Shown piece after piece: positions 1 through 12,474 of a stretch of DNA of 64,000 bases. Made by a program: the position numbers and the translations under genes. The stretch is taken from contig NC_134834.1 of the NCBI RefSeq assembly GCF_004210375.1, positions 146,105,009 through 146,169,008 of the forward strand, read 5' to 3'. The notes under the pieces are model-generated. The model had not been told where the DNA came from, searched no databases, and saw only the letters and a program-made list of their open reading frames with translations. This stretch comes from Tachypleus tridentatus. Taxonomy: Eukaryota > Arthropoda > Merostomata > Xiphosura > Limulidae. How positions within the stretch are numbered: the first letter of the stretch is position 1; each line of letters begins with the position of its first letter.

Positions 1-735
1 TCCTTGTTGCATGTGTTAATAACATATCCTCTATTTTGTTTACGTATCGATTTGATTATTATTGTACTGATACGATATTTGATAAGATGCTTTTTTGTTT
101 TATCATGTTTAGAATGTCAGGATTTATATTCACAGATTTCTCATTTTGATAGTTACTTAAATATTGTATCAAATTATTCGTTAAAACAGTGTATCAGTTA
201 TTAACGTTGCATCATTTATTAATATATGCAACTTGAACTGTGGCATTTCCACCCGCAAAAAGAGAACGTAATGTCTGGAAATAACTTGAGAAAGTTGTAC
301 ATTCTGTAAAGCATGAATGTGAGTTTTTGTAGGTTTGTACACGGGGAAACTGATTACCTTGATGTTTGTGTGAAAGTCAACATAACATTAATTGTTAGCA
401 GGTGAAGTGTTATTTTGTATTTGTGTTAACGACGTCAGTTAGAAATAACACAAATACTTTGTAAATCCTACATGAAACTGTGGTTTTGAACATGCATGTA
501 AAGTAAGTTACATTTCTAATGTAGAAGAAAGTTCAGTCCTCCAAAATTTATGGAACAAACAGTAAGTGTGGTTCTGTTTTATAATAGTGATTAATTATAT
601 TTATTACGAAGCAAAATGATTTGCTACAGAATTTATTGAAAACAAAAAATATAACCCGTATGCTAGTTAATTCAATATTTTAAAACATTAAATATGATAA
701 AATTCTTTTATGACAAACAATTGTCAGTTGTTTGT

Positions 736-870
736 TTTGTTCAAGTAATTTTTTGTTTGTTTGAAGTTAAGCACATAGCAACACGAAGAGCTATTTGTGC
801 TTTGTCCATATCGAAACCACATTCTAGCATTGAAAGTCCGCAGACATACCATTGGGCCACTGGGAGCCGT
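736..870 (-). mobile_element. SINE-B, near complete (reference copy)
   Basis: Second, shorter family. In sense orientation a tRNA-like head (CACAGCGGTAAGTCTGCGGA, then a B box of the form GGTTTCGATACCCG) is followed by a tail of the form GATAGCCCATTGTGTAGCTTTG-TGCTTAA. This copy reads the reverse: GAAGTTAAGCACATAGC to CAGACATACCATTGGGCC. Confidence 0.8.
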
Positions 871-970
871 TGAAATGAATGTACGATAAAAAAAGATTTG
901 CGTAACACTATTTTCTTTCAAACAAGTTTTCCTTACGATATTTATGATGTAATCACGTGTTGAGATTTCT

Positions 971-1062
971 TTGGTTTGTTTTGAATTTCGCGCAAAGCTA
1001 CACGAGGGCTATCTGCGCTAGCCGTTCTTAATTTAGCAGTGTAACACTAGAGGGAAGCAGTA
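971..1062 (-). mobile_element. SINE-A, tail fragment
   Basis: Keeps TTTCGCGCAAAGCTACACGA through GGAAGCAG; body and head missing. Confidence 0.85.
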
Positions 1063-1299
1063 CTTTTAGTATACTATCTCATGTCACTATTTCAAAAGTT
1101 AATGGAAAAACAACAAGCGCTTCACGCTTCTATATATAACATTTTCAAAAATAATCTTGTGAGATTTTTATACCTTATACTCATGTTCTATTTTTTACCG
1201 AAAAATAACTATATTATTAAATTTAGTGCTAACAGCCTAGTTGCTGAAACATGCAGGCACCTAATAAGAAACGCATTAGCATTTTTCATATCTCTTGAA

Positions 1300-1305
1300 T
1301 TTATT
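1300..1305 (-). terminator. Possible gene A polyadenylation signal (AATAAA)
   Basis: The minus strand reads AATAAA about 240 nt after the stop codon. A variant ATTAAA at 1528-1533 is closer to the stop. Which one is used cannot be told from sequence. Confidence 0.3.
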
Positions 1306-1544
1306 GAATGAATACCAGTATATTAGTACATTGATATAGCTTTACACAAACTAAGAAATACAAATAATGACACCCATAAATGAAAATGTAAGTCACAAAA
1401 TATACAACCAGAAATAGACCCCTTATATACATGGATATGCAATAAAGATTAAAGGTCATAATTATGAACTAAATACAGTGAGGGATCACACAATTTTCAT
1501 AGGGTAAATTCCTTCCAGAGGATTAGGTTTAATGGTTAAGCCTA

Positions 1545-1668
1545 TTACTGGTAGTCTGGCCATACGTGTTCAGCCTGTTCCAAGAAAGATCGACAATGGT
1601 AGACGTATGAGTAGATAAGTAATTCATCATTTGTTCTTACACATCTTGTTCCATTGGGACATTGGCAT
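1545..1668 (-). CDS. Gene A exon 3, last four cysteines and stop
   Basis: The acceptor is GTATTTTCCAACAG|ATGCC with a long pyrimidine tract, in phase 2, so its first base completes the proline codon left by exon 2. Forty residues follow (CQCPNGTRC, then YVYHCRS, ending WPDYQ) before TAA. Confidence 0.85.
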
Positions 1669-4600
1669 CTGTTGGAAAATACCAGGAAAAAATACATTAC
1701 CCATAATATATTTTAAAGAAGTTAAGAAAACAGTTAATAATCTATTTTTATTCAGTAATCTTTGATAGGTTTATACTTTTTTCAGATAAAAGTTTATTTA
1801 ATCACTAAAACACTTTGTAAAACGGGACCGAATATCAGCCTTATTTATTTACCTTTAACACGAAGTGAACTTCAAAACATATGTGTGTCTTTTTTAGTAA
1901 TTAAAATTTTATAATACCTGAAAATATTGTACATTTATTTGTTTGTTACTAGGCACAAAGCTACAAAATGGGCTATTCGTTCCACCTTTATATCATTATG
2001 AGCTTCAGATTTCATGCTGAACCATTAGGGGAAAATAAAGTAGTAGAATATATTTCTTTGCTGAGTATTTTACATTCATTATTGTCTTATCGGAATAGAG
2101 AAGATTTGGGTTTGTTTGATTTCTGAGCCAGGGAAGCACTCTCATGAGCCAATTATATATTTGACTGTTAACCAATGGTGACAAAACTAATGACAAAAAT
2201 CCTGTCTAAATATTATGGCCCAATGTAGAACTTGCATTGAGATGGTGAAATGTCCAAATGTTGTGCATGCATTTAAATACAGACTCATTAATAATATATA
2301 ATTACTGCCTTGTTCCTATTAAAAATATAAGAGTTTGGGTCTTTGAAGCAAGACGTTTTTTTTTGTAAGACTAAACTATTTGCAACATCTTTTATTTATA
2401 ACAAACAAGTATAAAATATTTCCAGTACAAGGTCACAAAAATCTGCTCTAAAAAGCTAGATGTCAGAATGTTTATATCGGTTTTAAGAACTGGTTTTCGG
2501 ATTATTTTTCTTTTTTTCTCATGTGTGAGTTTAAACAATTTATTTTTTCATTTATTTCGAAATTAATTTTTGGGTAACACTAGAAAACAAATTAGCTTTT
2601 CTGTTGTGCTAGTTTTTAACTACCACATAACATCGAGAGATCCTGCGTTGTTGTTGTTCCGTGGTATGTTTTAAAATAAGCATATCTAGTGTGTTGCCAT
2701 TTTCATATCATTACCATAATAACTCTTTGGAGGAAGAATCAACGTCTTTTGATATTATTATTCTTTTCTTAAAGTATTACGTATATAAGTGATACAACTG
2801 TAGTGTCAAAGGAACATGAACGAAAATAAATGTTCTATTCATTTTGTAATATTTATTTAAAACTATTAGTGAAATATTGATTTTTATTAAACCACGAATT
2901 TATTATAATAATGTAGCTTATTAATATTATTATATATGTATTTTATAGTTTTAAATTTGGTAGTTAATTCGAAGACTTTACTGATTTGCTCGGTTTATTA
3001 TGGATAATATATCTTCTATATCTTTAGTCATTAGCGCCATCTATATGGATGCCTGAGCATCAGCAAAATTCTTTATTGTGAATGTTAATTAGTATGCTAA
3101 AGATGTGCGTATAAAATACATTACCCTCCCCGTAAAATGAAATATATATTTCGAAATGTTAGCGCTAATGTCCTTTGCGACACAACTTTAGTTGACTGTC
3201 AGAATGATGTGGCAGAAGTGGTGTTGTTTAGGATAACTGTGATTTAAATTTTGTTTACTGTTGTTATAATGAGATGAGCAACATACACTGTAAGTATTTT
3301 CAAAAAGTTCCTATTAATATGCTTCGAAAAATTTATTTTAATGATATTTTTCTGTTAATAGATGGCGCAACCCGATGCACTTTTTTATTTTTATAAATTA
3401 CGGAATGTCATGCTTTCATAAACTGTTAAGTTCGACCATTGACACTTACTGAGGTCTTGGTTGTAAACAATTAAAAAGATGACTCTGATAATACTTACGG
3501 CGTTCTCATGTAATACTGCACAGCCCGACTGTAGTAAGTGTACACTCCCCAGCCACAAGGGGTGGTTCGACTGCAGATCGACATGTGGTCAGGACTTCGC
3601 TAAAGTAGGACAATGGAAATTATTGGTTCAAAAACAAACATGGCATAATGTATACAGTTAAAGGAATTAAAGGCCAATACAAAGATAAAAACTTGGACAA
3701 CAAATATGATAACATTGGAGATGGATCACAACACTACTAATAAAAACAGCAAACAAACAACATGTGATAGCTTCCAGAAATTTCCAAAACGTTAATATTT
3801 AATGTTTTTTAGATAAAATAAGATGAAAATGAGTTTACTACTTACATTAAGAGTTTTGAGTTTAATACTTACATTAAGAGTTTTGAGTCTAATACTTACA
3901 TTAAGAGTTTTGAGTCTAATACTTACATTAAGAGTTTTGAGTCTAATACTTACATTAAGAGTTTTGCTTCTTTGTTGTTGTTGTTTTTTACTTTCACGCA
4001 AAGCTACACGAGAGCTATCTGCGCTATCCGTCCATAATTTAGCAGTGTAAGACTAGAGGGAAGGCAGCTAGTCATCAACACCCCTCCGAAAGTCATATAG
4101 ATCACTGCTCTTACCCGTTGTCTGGCATGATGTGATTACATTGTTGCATTTATTCTGCTCAGGCGGTTAGCTATACTTACATGTGCAAATTAATATATGT
4201 GAATGTATGTGAGATTCTTCATGAAAGTGTTTGGCCTGACAAAGCTAGGTGGTTAGGGTACTTGACTCGTAGTCTGAGGTTCGAATCCATCTTCGTCATA
4301 CCAAACATGCTCACCCCTGCAGCCGTGGGGGCGTTATAAATTAACGGTCAATCTCACTATTCATTGGTAAAAATAGTAGCCCAACAGTTGGCGGTAGGTA
4401 GTGATGACTAGCAGCCTTCCCTGTAGTGTTACACTGCTAAATTAGGGATAGCTAGCGCAGATAGCCCTCGTGTAGCTTTTAGCGAAATTCAAAAAGAAAG
4501 AAATGTAGAAGTGTTACGAAAACAAATATTAATTTTTATCCGAGTTTTATATTATTTCTATAGTTTATAATTTGTTTTTAAAAGCAGTGTTTTATATAAT

Positions 4601-7600
4601 TTATTTATTTTTATCCTCTATCTTAATGTTTATTTACACATTACTTTTCTTAACATTCTTGTGTCTGTGCTTTCTTATAGCAAAGCCACATCAAGCTATC
4701 TGCTGAGTCCACCGAGGGAATCGAACCGCTGATTTTTTGTTTGTTTGTTTTGAATTTGACGAAAAGCTATTCTAGGGCTATCTGCACTAGCCGTCCCTAA
4801 TGTAGCAGTGTAAGACTAGTGGAAAGGCAGCTAGTCATCACCACCCACCGCTAACTCTTGCGCTACACTTTTAGCAACGAATAATGGGACTGACCGTTAC
4901 GTTATAATGCACCCCACGGCTAAAAGGGCGAGCATTTTTGGTGTAACGGGGATTCGAACCCGCGACCCTTGTATTACGAGTCGAGTGCCTTAACCAACTG
5001 GCCATGCCGGTCCTTCTGCTGAGTTCACCGAGGGGAATCGATCCCCTCATTATAGCGTTGTAAATACGCAGACTTACCGTTGTATCAGCGGGAGACTTCT
5101 TAACATTACCTATTTCATGATAATAACACTAATACAATGTATCAAAAGTCTGTTTTCAAGACTTAACACTGAACCACTATAATGTTAATGGAAATTAATC
5201 ATTTTGTTCCATGTTTGCAATTGGCGAATGTATTTTTCATAACCACAGACCCTTTCCCGATAAGTTGTGTACCTGTAATTTACTCAAAAATCTGGCAAAC
5301 GAAGCTGTTGTCTAGAAAATAATAGTAAAAATATTCTATATCTTTTACATTAATATATTTAATGTTTGGATTTAAAGGTATCCTAAAGTCAACACTGTGA
5401 CTCAGCTAAGGTTTGGGTTCAAAGCTAAGTTAAAGCTAAGACAGTGATATGAGACTTCATAACGTCGACATTTCAATTCAATGTTACCGTAAATCTACGG
5501 CTGTAAAACGAAATTCATCGTCTTCAGTAAGTGGACAAAAAAGTCCAATAGCACCCTACCTACCACCAACTAATTTTGAATTGATAAATAACAGGGAATG
5601 GAAATAATCAATACCTCCCTATATACCACAAACTAATTTTTGAACTGTTTGTTTATTTTTGAATTTCGCCAAACCTACACGAGGGCTATCTGCGCTGTCC
5701 GTCCTTAATTTAGCAGTGAAAGACTATAGAGAAGGCAGCTAGTCACCATCACCCACCGCCAACTCTTGGGCTACTTTTTTACCAACGAATAGTGGGATTG
5801 ATTGTAAATTATAACGCTTCCTCGGCTAAAAGGACGAGCATGTTTGGTGTTACGGCGATTCGAACACGGAACTCCCAGACTACAAATCGAGCACCATAGC
5901 CACCTGGCCTCGCCTGGTCCTAAGCATAATACACAACTCTGATACTACTATGTCTTACCTCAGGTGAAACTACGTAATTATATAATATATACCAATGTAA
6001 CCGTTTGATTTAATGAGCCGAATGCATATCCCAGAGGGACAGAGTTAAGATTATGGATTTAGAATGTTAAAATCGTGGTTTCAATTCCAGGCTATAGACA
6101 CAGCAGATAGTCCAGTGTGGCTTTTTTCTTGAACAAACATTTTACATCGCTATTATTAAAGAATTATGGCATATGCATAAACTAACATATAATTATTCGC
6201 ATTTAATGATGCACATACAATGCTCACAACACAAATATCCAGCATTTAAGTGTATTTGGAGGGGTGAGAAATTAGAACTTCCCCAACATTCACTAGTCTA
6301 TTTTTCTTTTTTTTCTCATCATCAGTGTTTAGGCCTTATACGTGAGAGAGTCAGGAACAATGAGAATGGTGTATTTGTATTTTAAATTTCGAGCCAATTT
6401 ATTCGAGAGTAACAGTAGTAGACAAGAGAGGAAAGTAACTAAATAGGTTTTTATGTTTTGTAAAATGCTCTCTTGATATGGTAATCTTAAAAAAATGTTA
6501 AAATTACCAATAAACTGTTTTTGAAGTGTTTTCCCATCAACCAAATGAAGCGAAGTGGTGATGGACACTGCGTTCGTAGACATAGGTCCTGATAAGGGAA
6601 GTACAAACAATGTCAAAGTGATGGATCTTCTATGGATGTTTACTCGAAGTTTTAAATACCATTTTCATTATATTTCTAACGCACAGTAAAGGAGGATAAA
6701 GAGGTCTAGACTAAACCAGACACACTCAAATCTACAAAGATCTAAAGTCCGATACCGATCAGCCAGACCAGAACCAACTAGTTAGCACCAGATACCACCA
6801 GCTCTTGGGCTATTCCTCTACCAACAAATAGTGAAATGTACAGTTAACAACAGTAACAGCTCTTAAGCAGAAAGTGCGTTAGCAGGATTCGTATTCGCGA
6901 CTCCGTAACCACGAGGCAACACCACCCCCTAAGGGGTGGTGGTAGAAATAAATCTCCCAGAAGTGAAATACATTTGATCCCTTTCGGTTCAAGTTATCAT
7001 GGTTAAACAGCGATATATAGCTGTAGAAGTAAAGCAGTGACTGGCTACTGAATGTATCGTAAAACTTCTGTGGAAGCACGTTATTCTGCTGAAAATACAT
7101 GGTTTAAACAAAATATAGCATGACCACTACAAACCTTGGGGAAATATCATGAGATGAATTATATGAGTATCCAAAAGAACTACATTTCTATGAGGGTATA
7201 TGGAAAGAAAGCTAATATATCCGGAATATTCAACTGGGCAGCTCATACATACCATCAGATATTGTGCTGTCATTGTATCCAAGAGGCTAAGGAATTTGTC
7301 AACGTTTTAATGCTAGTATAAAGCACGAGATTATTCCAGCAAATTACATCCTAAAGACATTATATATATATTTACGCGTATAACATTTTCTTGTTGTTTT
7401 TCTAGTTAAATAATTTATACATTTTGAGTTAGATTTGTACGGGATCATTTTTCCTTCTTTTTTTGTTTTTAAGCGTAAAAAGTCTAAAGAACACGCTGTG
7501 TGTATCGTGAGTATCGAACCCCTATTTATAGCGTTATAAGTTTTTAAGCTTGTTGCTAAGCCAAAAGAGGGGATTAAATACGGTATGAAATGTTTGAGCA

Positions 7601-10600
7601 GGTTATGCGTGACAGTACATAAAAATATGATATATCCAAAACAAATCAATCGCTACAATGGGCAGAGTATAAACACCTCTTTAAGCAGCTTCGTGTTCAC
7701 AGCGCCACGCTGAGACAGCAGTAAGTCTATGGATTTACAAGGCTAAAAATCAGAGTTTCGATTCCCATCGATGGGCACAACAGATACTGTGATGTGACTT
7801 TGCTATAACAATTGTTTATTTTTGAATTTCGCGCAAAGCTACACGAGGGCTATTTGCGCTAGCCATACCTAATTTAGCAGCGTAAGATTAGGGGGAAGGC
7901 AGCTAGTCATCACCATCCACCGCCAACTCTTGGGCTACTCTTTTATGAACGAATAGTGGATTGACCGTCACACTATAACGCCCTCAGGGCTGAAAGGGCG
8001 AGCATGTTTGGAGTGATTGGGATTCGAATCTGCCACACTCAGATTACGAGTTGACTGCCTTAACTACCTGGCGATGACGGGCCTGCTTTAAGAAACGCTC
8101 GTGCTTAATAATAAATAAATGAACAAAACAAAATATCAAAGCTAGTGGATCAGATCGAGGTAATTATGTGTACTTTAAACGCTAAAATCGAGGATATGAT
8201 TCCTACAATGGACAAAGTGCAAATAATATATTGTATAGGTTTATGCATTGTGAGCTTAAAACAAAAACAAAGTCTCCCCTATATTTGGATGGTAAACATT
8301 ATAGTGTTTAGTTCGGACGAGGGCGAAGAGTTTGCAGAATAAATCAACAATGGTGTAGTCCTGCAGGGTCACGAGAGAGCGCTAACCTCTCACGTCGTGT
8401 GCAGGCTATTTTTCTCATTGAAACTTAGATGAAAAAAAACATGGTGAGCAAAACATGGTGGAATTATGGTGGGTAAGGGAGTTTGTGGCAATCCTGACCT
8501 CTGTCATTTAATATTACATCACTTTAAACCACCGACTAAAAGCCCTCCCTCCCGGTGGGTCAGCGGTACGCTTAGAGCTTTAGGGACTTAAACACTAAAA
8601 TCGGGAAAATTTCATCGTTAAACAAATTGAAGATAAAAGACAGTTCAGTGCGTAGCTCGATACTTAGGGAACAACAACCAACTGAAAACGAATGAATATA
8701 ATGTTATGTAAAGAGCTTTAATGGCAAAAATAAGTAAATAAAAACAAACATTTGGGTTTGGTTTAAGTCAAATTAGTCTTAAAGAGACAAGAAAATAACT
8801 CACAGTGATGTTTAGAGGTCTGAAAAAAAAACGAGTTTCCTTTTTGATAATACACATAGCCGAGCGAAAGAAACCAATATGCAGTAGTTTCCTTAAATCA
8901 TTTTTAAAGTAATTTAATCAAATTAATACATATGAAAAGGAAAAAACTGTGTTTTTTTTCTGTGTAACAATTACAAATGATTTTTTTACTGCTTTAACGG
9001 CCTAGTAATTAGAGCGTTCGACTCAAGCATGTTAGACCTTTCAGCCATGGAGGCGTTAAAATATGACGTTCAATGCCACTATTCAATGATAAAAACTAGC
9101 CCAAGAGTTGACAGTGTGTGGTGTTGACTAGTTAGTTGTCTTTCCTCTAGTCTATCACTTCTAAATTATGAAATTCAAACCAAGTCAAACTAAACTTCCT
9201 TTAACGTTTTAAAAAACAAACACTTGTACGCTATAGAAAATTGTTGTAGGCCTACGTTACAAATGGCATTCAAACCTTTCTAACACTATTAGAAACTAAA
9301 ATAAGAGTAGCGATGGATAACACAGGCGAAAAGTGCTTCATACACACTGAATGGAATAACTCTTTATATTTTCTTGTAACGAAACTCACTACAATCTCTC
9401 ATCAGTAAAAACTAAAACCTAAGAAAAACAGATTAATTACAGATGTTGTATTTTTTACAGATTCTTTTAAGTTGTTTATTGCGGTTGAAAATCAAAGATG
9501 TGTGAAAATATCATTTTTAATAGATTTATATTTCGTCTCTCTCAGGGTTTTGTCTAAAACGCTTTTTATACAATACAAGAGCTCATCAATTGGCCTGGAA
9601 GCTGAAAGACAAAAGTCCCTATGAAACATTGGATATCCGACTATTGTAAACTCTGAAGTTTATTACTGGGCTACATAAAAACAGATAAAAAAATGTAATG
9701 TGTTAAAATTATATTATTCCAGTAAGCGTTTTTAAGTCTATGTTATAATTAATTAAGTTTTCGCGTTTTTGTTTTTTAATTTTCACGAAAAGCTACAGAA
9801 AGACTGTACACGGATGGCTGTTCCTAATTTTGAGCTAATAGACTTGAAGCAAGAGAGCTAGTAGACTGTAATCGTTCCCACACTGTAGTTACTCTTGTCT
9901 AAATGAACAATGGGATTTGACTTTTACTCTGATAACGCATCCATAGCCCCAAAGTGCATAGCGATTATTTTAGGCAAAAGAGCGTAAACTATCGAGTTAA
10001 TATTTGTAGAATGCTAAACACAACGCCATTCACATCCCAACATGTTTAATTATACCTTTTACAGGGTAGCAGATCCAATGTGGGTCTGCGATATGTTTAC
10101 AAACTTACAATGTTAAAAATCCGGTATTGATTCCCCGTGGTAAACAGATCAAAGCTTTGCACTAAGAAACAATAACAGCGTAGCAAATAAATAGAAATAC
10201 GTTCAATGACCATAATCAGCCATTAAAGACAAATGTAAACGATTTTCGACCTTTATTTCCACAGGACTTTCGTTTTGTTCATTTTTTTTAGTAAAACGCA
10301 TGTTGTATACTGTCTAAAATAACAACATTCACAACGATGTGATTTGCTAAGAATAGCAAAAACACGGAAATATAATTTGGAAAATTTAGTATAAAAGTTT
10401 TGTTTATTTTTTGAATTTCGCGCAAAGCTACTCGAGAACTATCTGCGCTATCCGTCCCTAATTTAGCAGTGTAAGACTAGAGGGAAGGCAGCTAGTCATC
10501 ACCACCCACCGCCAACTCTTGGGCTACTCTTTCACCAACGAATAGTGGGATTGACCGTCACATTATAACGCCCCCACGGCTGAAAGGGCAAGCATGTTTG

Positions 10601-12423
10601 GTACGACGGGGATTCGAACACGTGATCTTCAGAGTACGAGTCGAACGCCTTAACCCACCTGGCCATGCTGGGCCTTGTATAAAAAAAGAGATTTGTAAAA
10701 TGACAAAAATGTACTGCGTTTTTAATGTGCGTGGTTGTCGACCAACATAGATCTTTACTAGTAATTAAACATATTGATATTTGCTGTTTATTATATTTTC
10801 GATTGTATCTTTTGTGTTTCCTAAAGTCCGCAGATACTTCACGACTTCAACGGATCAAATTAACATGTTTAGGGTTCAACAACAAGTTGTTTCTGTGTAA
10901 AAAAAACAAAAAAGAAAGCGATCTAAATTGTATAAGTTAACTTACGTACATAGTATTCCTTAATACCAACCAGCTGATTTTTTTTTTTTTTTACAGTAGA
11001 GGGCTTATACAATAATATGGATAAGATCATTGTTTTCAGAGTGTACAATTAATTAAGTACTTTGTCTACGACTCTACGTGAAAGCGGTATTCGACACGCA
11101 GCAAGTTAGTGTTAGATTTTTGTCTAAGTTTAATGTAAACTCTTGTGAAAAAAATTTGTTTTGAAGTAGAAATTAGTTTGTTTATAATGAGTCTAAGATG
11201 TCTCAGTAACACATCTTTAAAGTTCAACTTCTCCCTGCTTGTTTATCGTTAACGTGAGTTGTTTTTTTTATCTCTTGTTAAGGGTCGAAGCGCTGTCGTC
11301 GTCTTTTGAATTGCCCATTACTTTACGTTTCAAAAGTGACGCGTAAGTCTCGACTTGATGTGACATCGTGTTCGATAAATAGAACAGCAGCACTTGGTTT
11401 CAATCAACCTGGCAAAATATATTTGATATAGCATTAACCGTATCGGTAGGTCAAAAGGAATTTAATTCATTGTTCTTTCCTTTATTATTTCTATAAAACC
11501 TTAATGGACGTTGTGTTTATTTGTGTATTTAAGAAATCTGATTCGACCTTATTCTTTATTGTTAAATGTATTGTCTTAATTCGTTGTTGATTGTATTGTT
11601 AGACGTATAAAATCTAATTCATTGTTGACCCTATTATTGATTTTACGAAATTCAATTCAACATTAATCGTGTTGTTTGGCATTATGAACTCTGGTATGAT
11701 ATATTTATTATTGTTAAGTTATGAAATCTAATAACTCATCATGTCTGTTGCTAGCTTTACCGAATTCAATTGAGCTCTATTCCTGTTGTTAACTAAACAA
11801 GATCTGATTCAGTTATCTTTATTGTTTATGCAATGTGCTCTGTCCATACAGAGCTTTTATTGTTATTTTATTTTTAATCTTTTATTGTTATTTTATTTTT
11901 AATCTTTTATTGTTATAAGATTAAAAAATCTGAACCACTAGTACAAAAATCTAATTTTATATAGAATTATTGTTAACTCCATGAATGCTGATGATCTTCA
12001 TTATTAAATCTATAACACTATACAGACATCAATACTATCTCATTCAGGACCACTATTCACATTGTTACTTAACCCTATAAAATATAATACACTGCTATAG
12101 CTAACTGTATGAAATATGGTTCATTGTTAACTTCTTATAAGTAACCATAAACCTAACAGATGTCAAGTGTAATCAATTCCAAAAGTCACCAGTTTTAAAG
12201 TGATCAGACCATTACTTTATACTGACCCTTTAGGATAAACGTTTAAAGAAAAGCAAAGAAAAATAGAATGTCAGAAAGACATATACCTCTCATATTTTTA
12301 AACAATGCTACTCGTTTTATTGTTTTGAAAATAAACAATGCTCACCTTGATGTACCGACAAGTTGATGAGGGTAGAACGAAGATGAATGCCAAGATACAG
12401 AGCCTCACAGCCAGTTTTACCAT
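1545..12423 (-). CDS. Gene A: small secreted six-cysteine peptide, 3 exons (join 1545-1668, 3499-3599, 12346-12423)
   Basis: The spliced frame is 303 nt and encodes 100 residues. Exon 1 gives a signal peptide (hydrophobic core about residues 5-18) and ends in phase 0; exon 2 enters in phase 0 and leaves in phase 2; exon 3 enters in phase 2 and stops at 1547-1545. All introns are GT-AG and the frame closes exactly. The mature part has cysteines at 35, 41, 61, 63, 69 and 85 (C-x5-C-x19-C-x-C-x5-C-x15-C), enough for three disulfides. Conserved-looking pieces are TPCGWGVY, YYMRTPCQC and the short C-terminal tail after C85. A Lys-Arg pair straddles the exon 1/2 junction and could be a processing site. 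I do not recognise a named family. It resembles a class of small arthropod cysteine-rich secreted proteins (hormone-like, immune or venom-like), and the sequence does not decide between these roles. Confidence 0.85.
1669..3498 (-). other. Gene A intron 2
   Basis: 1830 nt with GT-AG ends. It holds one decayed SINE-B and otherwise plain AT-rich sequence. Confidence 0.8.
1930..2035 (-). mobile_element. SINE-B, diverged fragment
   Basis: TTGTTACTAGGCACAAAGCT and AAAATGGGCTATTCG; the head is lost. Confidence 0.5.
3499..3599 (-). CDS. Gene A exon 2, first two mature cysteines
   Basis: The acceptor has a good pyrimidine tract (TTGTCCTACTTTAG|CGAAG) and the donor is strong (GAACGCC|GTAAGTATT). The 101 nt read 33 codons plus two bases and are clearly richer in GC than their surroundings. 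The encoded piece includes CSRTTPCGWGVY and ends YYMRT-P. The opposite strand also happens to be open here. Confidence 0.85.
3837..3971. repeat. 27-bp tandem array, 5 units
   Basis: Unit ATACTTACATTAAGAGTTTT plus GAGTCTA. On the minus strand each unit contains a GTAAGTAT donor-like site. It lies in intron 1 of gene A, about 240 bp upstream (in the sense of transcription) of exon 2. Both strands are open in it only because the unit lacks stops. Confidence 0.9.
3982..4092 (-). mobile_element. SINE-A, tail fragment
   Basis: Abuts the 27-bp array in intron 1 of gene A; stops after GGCAGCTAGTCATCA. Confidence 0.85.
4232..4492 (+). mobile_element. SINE-A, near complete
   Basis: Head GCTAGGTGGTTAGGG with B box GGTTCGAATCC; tail ends AGCGAAATTCAAA. 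Confidence 0.88.
4664..4733 (-). mobile_element. SINE-B fragment, left of a SINE-A insertion
   Basis: Reads CTTATAGCAAAGCCACATCA through GAATCGAACCGCTGATTTT. About 30 nt (CTGCTGAGT...GAATCGA) recur on the far side of the adjacent SINE-A. Confidence 0.75.
4736..5014 (-). mobile_element. SINE-A, complete, inserted in or between SINE-B copies
   Basis: Runs from the GTTTGTTTGTTTTGAATTTG tail to the GGCCATGCCGGTCC head; internal GATTCGAACCCGCGACC. Confidence 0.88.
5015..5098 (-). mobile_element. SINE-B fragment, right of the SINE-A
   Basis: GGGGAATCGATCCCCTCATT, then CAGACTTACCGTTGTA and GCGGGAGA, the tRNA-like head. Confidence 0.75.
5646..5920 (-). mobile_element. SINE-A, complete
   Basis: Tail TTTATTTTTGAATTTCGCC; head CACCTGGCCTCGCCTGGTCC. 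Confidence 0.88.
6046..6135 (+). mobile_element. SINE-B fragment
   Basis: TTATGGATTTAGAATGTTAA, GGTTTCAATTCCAGG, GATAGTCCAGTGTGGC. Confidence 0.65.
6768..6915 (-). mobile_element. SINE-A, old fragment
   Basis: Only the middle is recognisable (CCAGCTCTTGGGCTATTCCT, ACCAACAAATAGTGAAATGTA). Confidence 0.5.
7455..7575 (-). mobile_element. SINE-B, diverged
   Basis: GAGTATCGAACCCCTATTTATAG, then GCGTTATAAG. Confidence 0.55.
7705..7800 (+). mobile_element. SINE-B
   Basis: GACAGCAGTAAGTCTATGGA, GTTTCGATTCCCATCG, GTGACTTTGCTATAA. Confidence 0.8.
7811..8084 (-). mobile_element. SINE-A, complete
   Basis: Starts immediately after a plus-strand SINE-B tail at 7800; head ends GCGATGACGGGCC. Confidence 0.88.
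8990..9202 (+). mobile_element. SINE-A, diverged, internal deletion
   Basis: The head loses its anticodon-to-B-box part (GACTCAAGCATG joins directly to the body). Confidence 0.7.
9762..10005 (-). mobile_element. SINE-A, old
   Basis: TTTTCACGAAAAGCTACAGA and TGGGATTTGACTTTTACTCT remain; heavily mutated. Confidence 0.5.
10398..10674 (-). mobile_element. SINE-A, complete
   Basis: Well conserved throughout; head reads CACCTGGCCATGCTGGGCC. Confidence 0.92.
11283..11342 (+). other. Candidate plus-strand exon
   Basis: A strong pyrimidine tract and acceptor (TTTATCTCTTGTTAAG) and a consensus donor (GACGC|GTAAGTCT) bound 60 nt that are open in two frames and GC-richer than their flanks. Nothing else nearby builds a gene, so this may be chance or a noncoding exon. 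Confidence 0.2.
11854..11917. repeat. 25-bp tandem repeat, about 2.5 units
   Basis: Unit CTTTTATTGTTATTTTATTT plus TTAAT, AT-rich, in intron 1 of gene A. Confidence 0.8.
12346..12423 (-). CDS. Gene A exon 1, signal peptide
   Basis: It starts at the ATG at 12423-12421 and encodes 26 residues beginning MVKLAVRLCILAF, a typical secretory leader ending near PSSTC. The donor reads ATCAAG|GTGAGC in phase 0. The start is the first ATG after a well-placed TATA/initiator, with a 52-nt leader. Confidence 0.8.
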
Positions 12424-12474
12424 GTTTCTAGTTGAATGTAAAGGTCCTATACTTTAAGGTACCAGTGTTAAAAC

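Larger units (their letters stand above)
1..1299. other. Sequence downstream of gene A
   Basis: AT-rich. Apart from the SINE-B at 736-870 and the SINE-A tail at 971-1062 I see no feature; the short open frames have no coding character. Confidence 0.6.
3600..12345 (-). other. Gene A intron 1
   Basis: 8.7 kb with GT-AG ends, filled by the 27-bp array, about eight SINE-A copies and several SINE-B pieces. The frame at 8145-8342 is not supported by splice signals. Confidence 0.8.

Noticed and set aside
3479..3661. Cysteine-rich plus-strand open frame of 60 codons
   Set aside because: It is the antisense of gene A exon 2, which has far better splice sites, matching phases and partner exons on the minus strand.
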